Of a DNA stretch of 48,521 bases, positions 23,663 to 30,828 are shown one piece after another. A model generated the notes under the pieces. It worked only from the letters and a program-made list of their open reading frames with translations, was not told the origin of the DNA and did no database searches. The DNA is from Gemmatimonadota bacterium (GTDB lineage: Bacteria; Gemmatimonadota; Gemmatimonadetes; Gemmatimonadales; GWC2-71-9), in contig JAHECN010000006.1 in the NCBI GenBank assembly GCA_024641735.1, forward strand, positions 1 through 48,521, in the 5' to 3' direction. Every line of letters starts with the position of its first letter. Position 1 is the stretch's first letter. The translations under genes and the position numbers were made by a program.

Positions 23663-24570
23663 CACTTCGCCAGCCCCGCCGGCCCCTTCTCCCGCCCCAC
23701 CGCCACCGCCAGCACCGCCAGCGCCAACAGATACGGCAGCGCCTGGAAGAGCTGGTATGGCACCGCGCTTCCGCTCGCCTGGAAAGTGTATTGGAGTGCC
23801 GTTGCCGCGCCGAAGAGGAGCGCCGCGAGTCCGGCGCCGATCGGATGCCAGCGGCCGAGGACCACGATGGCGATCGCGATGAAGCCACGCCCCGCCGTCA
23901 TCTTCTCGGTGAAGGTGCCAACCTGCGAGAGGACCAGCGTCGCGCCCGCGAGACCGGCGAAGGCGCCACCGATCACGGTGGCCACCACGCGCCGACGCGT
24001 CACTGGGACACCCATGGCGCGAGCCGCCGCCGCCGACTCCCCCGCCGCCCGCACCTCCAAACCCCAACGCGTCCGGAAGAGGAGCCAAGTGGCCCAAGCG
24101 ATCGCGGCGAACGCGACATAACTCATGACAGACTGCGAGAAGAACGCGGGACCGATCACCGGGATTGCGGCGAGTCCGGGGATCGGCAGGACAGGAAGGG
24201 TCGGGATCGTGAGCCCCGCACCCGCATCACCGAAGGCGAGGCGTGCACCCAGTCCGGTGAGGCCGGTCATGCCGAGCGTCACGGCGGTGCCGGTGATGAT
24301 CTGATCCGCGCGCGCCCCGACGGCGACGGCCGCGAAGATCGCCGACGTCGCCATTCCCGCCGCGACCGCAAACGCGACACCCCCGAGTGGCCCCAAGGAA
24401 ATCGCACCCACCGCCGCGGCGAGCGCACCGGCGAGCATGGCGCCCTCGATGCCGAGGTTCAGCACACCACTCTTCTCGGTGATCGTTTCGCCGATGGCCG
24501 CGAGCAAGAGCGGTGTGGCCACTCGCACGCTCGCTGCCGCGAAGCCGGAGATCAGGGCGAGTTCAATCAT
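23662..24570 (-). CDS. BMP-type nucleoside ABC transporter permease 2
   Basis: The 302-residue permease is of the branched-chain-amino-acid/BMP superfamily: LLLAAIGETITEKSGVLNLGIEGAMLAGA (with the hallmark E-x-x-G-x-L-N-L-G-I-E-G), about eight membrane helices, and RTRWGLEVRAAGESAAAARAMGV, the EAA-like cytoplasmic loop. It corresponds to YufQ/NupQ in nucleoside importers. Its ATG overlaps the other permease gene by eight bases. It is the last gene of the transporter operon. Confidence 0.9.
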
Positions 24571-25618
24571 TGCCGTTCGCCGTTCGCTGTCCGCTGTTCG
24601 CCGCCACCACCATCGTCAGAATCACCACCGCCTGCACCACCTGCACTGCCACCGCCGGAATCGCGGCGTCGCGCTGCATCCCGCCGGCTCCTGCTTCCAA
24701 CGCGCCGAACAACAATCCGGCGACCACCACACCGCCCGGCCGCAACCGGCCGAGCAACGCCACCGCGATCGCGGTGAACCCAAACCCTGGCGAGAGATTC
24801 AAATAGAGCGCGTACGACACCCCGCTCACCTCGACCGCCCCGCCGAGCCCGGCCAGTGCGCCGCTGATCAGGAGCGCGACCGCCAACAACCGGCCCGCGC
24901 GAATCCTGCCGCTCACCTCCGCCACCCTCGGCCCCGCGCCAACCGCACGCAGCTCGAATCCCCACCGCGATCGCTTCAGCACCACCGCCATCACCACCGC
25001 AACGGCAAATGCGATCAGCAACCCCAGGTGCAGCCGACTCATCGGCAGCAGCTTTGGCAGCCGCGCGGCCATCGTCAGCGACGCACTCTGCGGATAGATG
25101 CCACTCGGTTCCTGCAGCGGGCCCGTCACGGCGTAACTCACCGCCGCTTCCGCCACGAAGTTCAACAACAAGGTCGAGATGACTTCCGTCACCCCGAAGC
25201 GCAACCGCAACAACACCGGCACCGCCATCCAAAGCGCACCGGCCGCCATCCCCGCGCCGAGCACCATCGGCAACGCCACCACACCGGGCAGCGCACCAGT
25301 GTGCGTGCCCATCCACGCCGCTGCCATCGCACCCAACGCGAACTGTCCCTCCATCCCGATGTTGAGCGCGCCCCCTCTGCTCCCCAGCGTGAAGGCGAGC
25401 CCCAACAGAATGAGTGGCGTCGCGCGCACCAGTGTCGCCGACGTGAGGGCGTACCACGAGCCGAACGCACCGCGCCAGAGCGCGCCGAGCGCGAGGGGTA
25501 CATCGAAGCCGGCCACCAGGAGGAAGAGCGCCAGAAAGAGGAGCCCGAGTCCGAACGCTCCGGCGGTGACGCCGACGTCACGCCACCGCGAGTTGCTGCT
25601 CGGGGGAGCGAGCCTCAT
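24563..25618 (-). CDS. BMP-type nucleoside ABC transporter permease 1
   Basis: The 351-residue membrane protein has about nine helices. It contains TLGSRGGALNIGMEGQFALGAM (the permease hallmark) and RSRWGFELRAVGAGPRVAEVSG (EAA-like loop). It corresponds to YufP/NupP and should pair with the permease encoded immediately downstream. The last nine or so residues (GQRTANGND) are encoded by a heptamer repeat (24571-24598), so the natural C-terminus may have been extended or replaced. The start is coupled to the ATPase stop (ATGA). Confidence 0.9.
   Translation of the reverse strand: MRLAPPSSNSRWRDVGVTAGAFGLGLLFLALFLLVAGFDVPLALGALWRGAFGSWYALTSATLVRATPLILLGLAFTLGSRGGALNIGMEGQFALGAMAAAWMGTHTGALPGVVALPMVLGAGMAAGALWMAVPVLLRLRFGVTEVISTLLLNFVAEAAVSYAVTGPLQEPSGIYPQSASLTMAARLPKLLPMSRLHLGLLIAFAVAVVMAVVLKRSRWGFELRAVGAGPRVAEVSGRIRAGRLLAVALLISGALAGLGGAVEVSGVSYALYLNLSPGFGFTAIAVALLGRLRPGGVVVAGLLFGALEAGAGGMQRDAAIPAVAVQVVQAVVILTMVVAANSGQRTANGND
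24571..24598. repeat. Heptamer array inside a coding 3' end, YGCYGTY family
   Basis: TGCCGTT, CGCCGTT, CGCTGTC and CGCTGTT follow each other with an exact 7-base period. They lie within the last codons of permease 1 and just upstream of the start of permease 2 (24570). Confidence 0.8.
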
Positions 25619-27054
25619 GGGGTCGGGAGCCCCAGCATCGCGTCACCAACCACGTCACGGGACGCCCCGGCTGGTACCGTGACGAGCTTTCCGTTCGCCA
25701 TGACCAAGACACGGTCAGCCAAGTCAAGAATTTCATCGAGGTCAGAGGAGTGCACGATCACCGCCGCTCCATTGGCCGCCGCGCTGCGCAATCGCGCGTG
25801 AATCGCTGCGGCCGCGTGCAGGTCGAGACCGCGCGTCGGGTCCTCGGCGACGAGCACATCCGGTTGGCGAGAGAGCACTCGTGCAAAAATCAGTTTCTGC
25901 TGATTACCACCACTCAGCGCGCTTGCCGCGCTCGCCGCATTGCCCCCTCGCACATCGTACTCGGCAAGCGCCAAGTCGCAGTCTGCCGCCAGGAGACCCC
26001 AGTCCATCCATCGCTCGCGGACACGACCGAGCACGAAGTTCTCCGTCAGGGAAAACTCCGGAATGATCCCTTCCGTGGTGCGGTCCTCAGGAACGAAGCC
26101 AACTGCCCCACTCACGCGCAGGGTGCCATCGACCCGAGTGATTTCGGGAAGCCCCGCCATGGCGCGCAACAACTCCCGCTGACCATTCCCTTCGATCGCC
26201 GCGATGCCGACGATCTCCCCAGCCATGCACTCCATCGTGATCGGCCCGACCGGTGTTCCGCCCCGTTCCGGCCGGAGCAGGAGTCCATCGGCGTGAACCC
26301 TCGTCCCGCCCGGCGTCACCGCGACACGCTCCGGTTGGGCAGGCGCTTCGCCAATCATCGCCAGGGCGAGGGAGCGCGGCGTCTGCTCCGCGACACGCCC
26401 CGTCAACGTGACCCGCCCCTGGCGCAACACGGTCACGCGGTCCGCAACAGCGAAGACCTCCGGCAACTTGTGCGAGATGAACACCACCGCCCCGCCCCGT
26501 GCCGCAAAAGCACGCACCATCGCCAACAGTTCCGTCACTTCTCGTGGCGCCAACACCGCCGTCGGTTCGTCGAGCAGAAGGATCTGCGGGTCGCTCGCCA
26601 TCGCCTTGACGATCTCGAGCCGTTGCCTGAGTTGCACCGAGAGCGTCTCGACCACGGCCTCCGCGTCGAGCGGCAATCCGATTCGCGCGATCGTCTCCCG
26701 CGCGCGCACTCCAAGCGCCTTCCCGCTCTCCTGCCATCCCGCCGCCAGCGCAATGTTCTCGGCGACGGTGAAGGCGGGGATGGAGGTGAAATGTTGAGCA
26801 ACCAATGAGAGGCGAGTCGTTGGTCGTGAGTCGTCAGAGGTGTCAGGTGAGTACGGTGTTCTCTCGCGACTCACGACTCGCGACTCGCCTCTATCCGCCG
26901 GCATCCGGCCGGCCGCGATCGCAACGAGCGTGCTCTTCCCTGCCCCATTCTCTCCCAACAACGCATGTACTTCTCCGGCAGCGGCGTCGAAGGAGACGTC
27001 GTCCAGGGCGAGGGTGGCGCCGAAGGACTTGGAGATGTGGGAGAGGGTTAGCAT
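25615..27054 (-). CDS. BMP-type nucleoside ABC transporter ATP-binding protein (two nucleotide-binding domains)
   Basis: The 479-residue protein has two fused ABC domains, as in YufO/NupO. Domain 1: Walker A GENGAGKST (34-42), Q-loop VAQHF (Q87), Walker B ILLLDEPTAVLAP and switch His in VVFISHK; its signature is degenerate (LSVQLRQR). Domain 2: EGNGQRELL, signature LSGGNQQK and VLVAEDPTRGLDLH. Residues 55-83, between Walker A and the Q-loop, are encoded by a 85-base two-arm heptamer element (ESRVVSRE... SRPTTRLS). They replace the normal strand and loop (usually 'G.I.vdG....f..p..A...GI.mV.Q'). I chose the ATG at 27054; the upstream extension is repeat-derived. Confidence 0.9.
   Translation of the reverse strand: MLTLSHISKSFGATLALDDVSFDAAAGEVHALLGENGAGKSTLVAIAAGRMPADRGESRVVSRERTPYSPDTSDDSRPTTRLSLVAQHFTSIPAFTVAENIALAAGWQESGKALGVRARETIARIGLPLDAEAVVETLSVQLRQRLEIVKAMASDPQILLLDEPTAVLAPREVTELLAMVRAFAARGGAVVFISHKLPEVFAVADRVTVLRQGRVTLTGRVAEQTPRSLALAMIGEAPAQPERVAVTPGGTRVHADGLLLRPERGGTPVGPITMECMAGEIVGIAAIEGNGQRELLRAMAGLPEITRVDGTLRVSGAVGFVPEDRTTEGIIPEFSLTENFVLGRVRERWMDWGLLAADCDLALAEYDVRGGNAASAASALSGGNQQKLIFARVLSRQPDVLVAEDPTRGLDLHAAAAIHARLRSAAANGAAVIVHSSDLDEILDLADRVLVMANGKLVTVPAGASRDVVGDAMLGLPTP
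26808..26892. repeat. Heptamer two-arm element inside the ATPase coding sequence, GTCGTGA family
   Basis: Left arm 26808-26839 and right arm 26861-26892 are each 32 bases and pair at 27 of 32 positions, with a 21-base spacer. Both arms consist of GAGTCGT/GTCGCGA-type heptamers. The whole element is read through in frame by the ABC ATPase gene (residues 55-83). Confidence 0.9.
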
Positions 27055-27060
27055 CGGAGA

Positions 27061-27136
27061 ATGGATCATGGATGATGGATCATGGATGACAGGAGTGCGG
27101 TATCCATCATCCATCATCTCTCATCCATCATCTCTC
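27061..27136. repeat. Heptamer two-arm element, ATGGATS / ATCCATC family
   Basis: Left arm: ATGGATC, ATGGATG, ATGGATC, ATGGATG (27061-27088). Right arm: ATCCATC, ATCCATC, ATCTCTC, ATCCATC, ATCTCTC (27102-27136). All have an exact period of seven. The arms are complementary and the spacer is 13 bases. It fills the gap between the NIF3 stop and the ATPase start. Confidence 0.92.
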
Positions 27137-27139
27137 GTT

Positions 27140-27907
27140 TCAAAGGCCCGTCGGATGATCATGAAACTCCCACGGCACCCCGAAGCGTTCGTGGAGCAGT
27201 TCGCCGAGCGCCTTCACGCCGACCGTTTCGGTGGCATAGTGTCCGGCGTAGAGGACGTTGATTCCGGCCTCGAGCGCGTCGAAGGTCGTGTAGTGCGCGC
27301 CCTCTCCCGTGATGTAGGTGTCGAGCCCTGCGGCGGCGGCGGCTTCGATGCGCCCTCCGGCCCCGCCGGTGATGATGCCGACGCGGGTGGTTGTTTCCGG
27401 ACCGCCGGGAATCAGGTGCACCCGAGCGCCCAGCAATTCTGTCAGCCGTGCGACCAGTCCATCACGCGAACTGATCAGGTGGCCGGCCGCACCGAAGGGC
27501 ATTCCCTTGTACGTGTCGAACGGCACCGGGTCGAGGATGCCGAGCATCTTGGCTAGCACGGCGTTGTTGCCGACCTCGGCGTGCGCGTCCAGCGGAATGT
27601 GTGCGCCATACACGGCGATGTCGTGATCAAAGAGCGCCTTCAATCGGCGGTGGCGTCGTCCGGTCACCGGGCGATTGCCATCCCAGAACAGCCCGTGGTG
27701 CACCACCAAGAGGGTGCCGCGCGGGCACTCTGCCACGACGCGATCGATCGTCTGCTGGGACGCATCGACCGCCGTGACGATTGCCGTGACGCTCCCACTG
27801 TTGGCGACCTGGAGCCCGTTCAACGCCCCCGACTCATCAGGGATATTGGTGACGTCGAGGTAGTGGTCGAGGAAGTCCGTGATCTCGTCGAGTGATGCCT
27901 GCTTCAT
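27140..27907 (-). CDS. NIF3-like dinuclear metal-centre protein
   Basis: The 255-residue protein belongs to the NIF3/DUF34 family. Blocks are NGLQVANSG, AVDASQQTID, LLVVHHGLFWDG (metal-binding HH), YGAHIPLDAH (HxxLD), GTYITGEGAHYT-like ITGEGAHY, and the C-terminal YAGHYATETVG (H and E). These are the conserved metal ligands. Members form toroidal hexamers; GTP cyclohydrolase-like activity has been proposed for some but the general role is unsettled. The start overlaps the BMP gene stop (ATGA), so it lies inside a transporter operon. The order BMP-NIF3-ATPase is unusual. Confidence 0.9.
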   Translation of the reverse strand: MKQASLDEITDFLDHYLDVTNIPDESGALNGLQVANSGSVTAIVTAVDASQQTIDRVVAECPRGTLLVVHHGLFWDGNRPVTGRRHRRLKALFDHDIAVYGAHIPLDAHAEVGNNAVLAKMLGILDPVPFDTYKGMPFGAAGHLISSRDGLVARLTELLGARVHLIPGGPETTTRVGIITGGAGGRIEAAAAAGLDTYITGEGAHYTTFDALEAGINVLYAGHYATETVGVKALGELLHERFGVPWEFHDHPTGL

Positions 27908-28878
27908 GGCGTTTTCGTTCCCGCGACAATGAGGGTTCCCGTAATGATCGAGTCGCGTGCGGCCTGCACGCGCTCGGCCAAGCCGGTCGGCCAGCGGTTC
28001 TGCAGCTCTGGGTTCGCCACAAACGCAATCACACCACTCTCCAAGCCGAACGACTCCACCCGGGGAGTGAAGCGATTCTCCTGCACTTCCCGCGCAATCA
28101 AAAGGAGGGCCCGGGGAAGTTCGAGCACGGCAGAACCCACCACGTGTCCGGGGGCGAGTGCGGATTGATCGGCGTTGGCACCGTATACATAGACGTTGGC
28201 TTGTTCTTTCGCGGCACCGAACAGACCGATCGCTGCGGCGTCTGCGTTGTGGTGGAGTTGGTCGACGCCGAGTCGGATCATGGCGAGTGCGGCCTCCTTC
28301 CCGGCGGCGGCATCGTCAAAGTTGCCGAGGTACGTGACGCGACTTTCGATATCGGGACGCGTCGCGCGGGCACCTTGCAGCCACCCTTCGTAGCCCAGCA
28401 CAATTGGGGGCAACTCCATCCCGCCAACGAAGCCGATCTTCCCGGTTTTGGTGAGCGCCCCCGCGACCATGCCCGCAAGGTACGTCGCCTCATGAATCCG
28501 AAAGATCAACGGCACGACATTGCCGACGACTTCCTGGCCGCTCGTGATCACAAAGATCGTTTTGGGAAACTCAGCCGCGGCCCGTTCCGCCGGTTGCTGG
28601 AATTCGTAGCCGTGGCCGAAGACGATCGTGTACCCCTCGGCGGCGTAACTCCGAAGCGCTTCTTCCTGGTCGGCCGGAGTTCGCGCTTCGATATGGGAGA
28701 CGGTTGCACCAAGGGAGTCGCGCACCTGTTGGAGACCGCTGTACGCACCGGCATTCCAGGCGGCATCGGCGATCGATCCGGGGGTGACCAGCGCCACGCG
28801 GAACGCGGCCGGTGGCGCTGACGTCTCGGAGCCACAGGCGCTGAACAGCAGGGCAATCGCGAGCAGGGTACCGCGCAT
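27904..28878 (-). CDS. BMP family substrate-binding lipoprotein
   Basis: The 324-residue protein has a lipoprotein signal (LLFSACG). The periplasmic BMP/PnrA-like binding domain follows: VALVTPGSIADAAWNAGAYSGL, TIVFGHGYEFQQP, KIGFVGGMELPPI, VYVYGANADQSALAPG and ESGVIAF. BMP proteins bind purine nucleosides (PnrA, BmpA-D) and feed the YufOPQ-type transporter encoded downstream. GGAG is six bases before the ATG at 28878. The gap to parB is 26 bases, so the transporter genes may be read from the par operon. Confidence 0.9.
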   Translation of the reverse strand: MRGTLLAIALLFSACGSETSAPPAAFRVALVTPGSIADAAWNAGAYSGLQQVRDSLGATVSHIEARTPADQEEALRSYAAEGYTIVFGHGYEFQQPAERAAAEFPKTIFVITSGQEVVGNVVPLIFRIHEATYLAGMVAGALTKTGKIGFVGGMELPPIVLGYEGWLQGARATRPDIESRVTYLGNFDDAAAGKEAALAMIRLGVDQLHHNADAAAIGLFGAAKEQANVYVYGANADQSALAPGHVVGSAVLELPRALLLIAREVQENRFTPRVESFGLESGVIAFVANPELQNRWPTGLAERVQAARDSIITGTLIVAGTKTP

Positions 28879-28904
28879 TGAACACTCCGGCGTCACGGAC
28901 CGTG

Positions 28905-29795
28905 CTATCCCTCGAAGGGTGCCCCGAGGATCAAGTCGAGCAGTCGCGCGAGATCGTCATTGGAATAATAGGAAATCGTGAGAAGGCCACGTCCACGGCG
29001 CTTTGCGGTCAGTCGGACATCGGTGCCGAGACGCTTGCGCAGGGCATCTTCGATGCGGCGCGCATCAGCACTGACGGCCTTGGGGGCAGGGGGCTTCTTC
29101 ATCATTTTGCCGCGCGCGGCTTCCGGAGCTTCCCCGCGAACGACGGCCTCCACTTCCCGCACCGACCACCCCTTCGCGACTGTCTCCCGTGCGAGTCGTG
29201 AGAGTTCCCTCGGCTCTTCGATGGCGAGCAGCGCACGCGCATGCCCTTCGGAAAGCTTCTTGGTCGAGAGGAGTTCCTGCACGTCGGCGGGCAACTTCAA
29301 GAGGCGCAAAGTGTTGGCGATGGTCGAGCGGTGCTTGCCGACCAATCGTGCCACTTCCGCCTGCGGCAACTCGAACTCCTCCATCAGCCGCTGATAGCCG
29401 GTGGCTTCGTCTAGGGCCGTGAGGTCGTCGCGTTGGAGGTTTTCGATCAGCGCGAGCGTCAGCGCGGTCCGATCATCGAACTCGCGCACGACCGCAGGAA
29501 TCTTCGGCCACTTGAGTCGTTGCACGGCACGCCAGCGCCGCTCACCTGCGATCAATTCGTACCGGGCGCCGACCTGCCGCAGCACGACTGGCTGCAACAG
29601 TCCGGACGCTTCGATTGATGCGGTCAATTCCGCGAGCGCCTCTTCGTCAAAGGTGCGGCGCGGCTGATAGGGGTTCGCACTGATCAGCCCGACCACCACT
29701 TCGCGATAGATCCCGCTCTCCTCGGCTTGCTCACGAGAGATCGGACCGAGCAAGGACTCCAGGCCACGGCCGAGACGCTTCTTGGTTTCGCTCAT
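28905..29795 (-). CDS. parB: Chromosome-partitioning protein ParB
   Basis: The 296-residue protein starts with the ParA-interacting motif LGRGLESLLG. The CTPase/ParB N-terminal domain carries NPYQPRR (41-47), GERRWRA (84-90, CTP-binding box) and ENLQRDDL (118-125). The helix-turn-helix (about 144-163, LPQAEVARLVGKHRSTIANTL, in part) binds parS. A C-terminal dimerisation domain ends in the SYYSNDDLARLLDLIL strand-helix. Length is typical. It overlaps parA (ATGA) and the two cognate-looking parS sites lie 0.9 kb upstream. Confidence 0.97.
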   Translation of the reverse strand: MSETKKRLGRGLESLLGPISREQAEESGIYREVVVGLISANPYQPRRTFDEEALAELTASIEASGLLQPVVLRQVGARYELIAGERRWRAVQRLKWPKIPAVVREFDDRTALTLALIENLQRDDLTALDEATGYQRLMEEFELPQAEVARLVGKHRSTIANTLRLLKLPADVQELLSTKKLSEGHARALLAIEEPRELSRLARETVAKGWSVREVEAVVRGEAPEAARGKMMKKPPAPKAVSADARRIEDALRKRLGTDVRLTAKRRGRGLLTISYYSNDDLARLLDLILGAPFEG

Positions 29796-30598
29796 GCGCC
29801 GCCACCTGTCCGCTTGCGTCCGCGGGTCAGCCCTTCGGTCCGCTTCATCAATTCTTGTGCGACGGCGAGGTAACTCTTGGCGCCGACGGATTGAATGTCG
29901 TAGAGCAGGATTGGCTTGCCGAACGACGGCGCCTCGGCGAGACGCACGTTTCGGGGGATCACGGTGCGGAACACTTTGGGCCCGAAATATTCCTTTGCTT
30001 CTGCAACGACTTGGCGCGAGAGATTCAGCCGGTTGTCGTACATCGTCAGCAGCACTCCCTCGATCTGGAGATCGGGGTTGAAATTCTGCTGGACGACGCG
30101 GATGGTGTTGAGGAGTTGGGAAATCCCCTCCAGCGCGTAGTACTCGCACTGGATCGGGATGATCACCGCGTCGGCGGCGGCCAGGACGTTGAGGGTGACA
30201 AGGCCGAGGGAAGGCGGACAGTCTATGAGTATGTACTCATACTCCTCTTGTGCGGCATCGACGGCAGTTTTGAGAATGGCCTCGCGGTTGTCTTTCCCAA
30301 TCAGCTCAAGCTCAGCTCCCACAAGGTCTTGCGTTGCTGGTAGTACGTGCAAATACGGCAACTCGTCGTCGGGCCTGACCGCATCCGCGATGGCCATCCC
30401 GTCGATCAAGACATCATAGAGGGAGCTGGCCACCGAACCCTTGTCCAAACCGACCCCTGAGGTGGCGTTCCCCTGGGGGTCGGCGTCAATCAGCAGGGTC
30501 TTTCGCTCCGCAATCGCAAGCGAGGCGGCAAGATTGACTGCGGTGGTGGTCTTCCCGACGCCGCCTTTCTGGTTGGCGATCGCGATAGTACGGGCCAT
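29792..30598 (-). CDS. parA: Chromosome-partitioning ATPase ParA (Soj)
   Basis: The 268-residue Walker-type ATPase has the deviant Walker A KGGVGKTT (11-18), LIDADPQGNATSG (A' motif) and LIDCPPSLG (Walker B). The C-terminal SYLAVAQELMKR helix is typical. It works with ParB to segregate the origin region. The start ATG at 30598 opens the family N-terminus MARTIAIANQ. Its upstream region holds two parS sites and a long heptamer hairpin. Confidence 0.97.
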   Translation of the reverse strand: MARTIAIANQKGGVGKTTTAVNLAASLAIAERKTLLIDADPQGNATSGVGLDKGSVASSLYDVLIDGMAIADAVRPDDELPYLHVLPATQDLVGAELELIGKDNREAILKTAVDAAQEEYEYILIDCPPSLGLVTLNVLAAADAVIIPIQCEYYALEGISQLLNTIRVVQQNFNPDLQIEGVLLTMYDNRLNLSRQVVAEAKEYFGPKVFRTVIPRNVRLAEAPSFGKPILLYDIQSVGAKSYLAVAQELMKRTEGLTRGRKRTGGGA

Positions 30599-30670
30599 GA
30601 GAGATCCAATTCGGTGGGGATTGCAGGGAAGATAGGGGGTTTGGTATGGAACGGATAGCGGGGAGGGGAG

Positions 30671-30684
30671 GTTTCACGTGAAAC
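30671..30684. other. parS: parS site 1
   Basis: GTTTCACGTGAAAC is the 14-base perfect palindromic core of the conserved chromosomal parS (consensus TGTTTCACGTGAAACA); the outer bases here are G and A. It is the ParB loading and CTP-switch site. It lies 73 bases upstream of parA. Confidence 0.95.
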
Positions 30685-30692
30685 ATGGAAGA

Positions 30693-30808
30693 GAGAGGAG
30701 AGAAGAGAAAGGAGAAAAGAGGACCCACCGGGATGGCGGCGCCGCGCCGAGGAATCCACCGAACCGCCTCCTTTCTCCTCTCTCTTCTCTCTTTTCTCTT
30801 TTCTCCTC
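30693..30808. repeat. Heptamer two-arm element between the two parS sites, GARARRA / YCTCYTY family
   Basis: Left arm: GAGAGGA, GAGAAGA, GAAAGGA, GAAAAGA (30693-30720). Right arm: six heptamers of the type TCTCCTC/TCTCTTT (30767-30808). Purine arm faces pyrimidine arm across a 46-base spacer. The element sits exactly between the parS cores. Confidence 0.88.
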
Positions 30809-30811
30809 ATC

Positions 30812-30825
30812 GTTTCACGTGAAAC
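30812..30825. other. parS: parS site 2
   Basis: A second perfect GTTTCACGTGAAAC core, 141 bases from the first (start to start). It lies three bases from the mnmG stop codon (30829). Confidence 0.95.
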
Positions 30826-30828
30826 CCC

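Noticed and set aside
27055-27117. N-terminal extension of the ABC ATPase
   Set aside because: It is encoded by the ATGGATS heptamer element; the family N-terminus starts at 27054.
30767-30808. Pyrimidine-rich tract as a Rho-independent or Rho-utilisation terminator
   Set aside because: The tract has an exact 7-base period and a purine partner arm; it fits the repeat family better, and no T-run after a stem is present.
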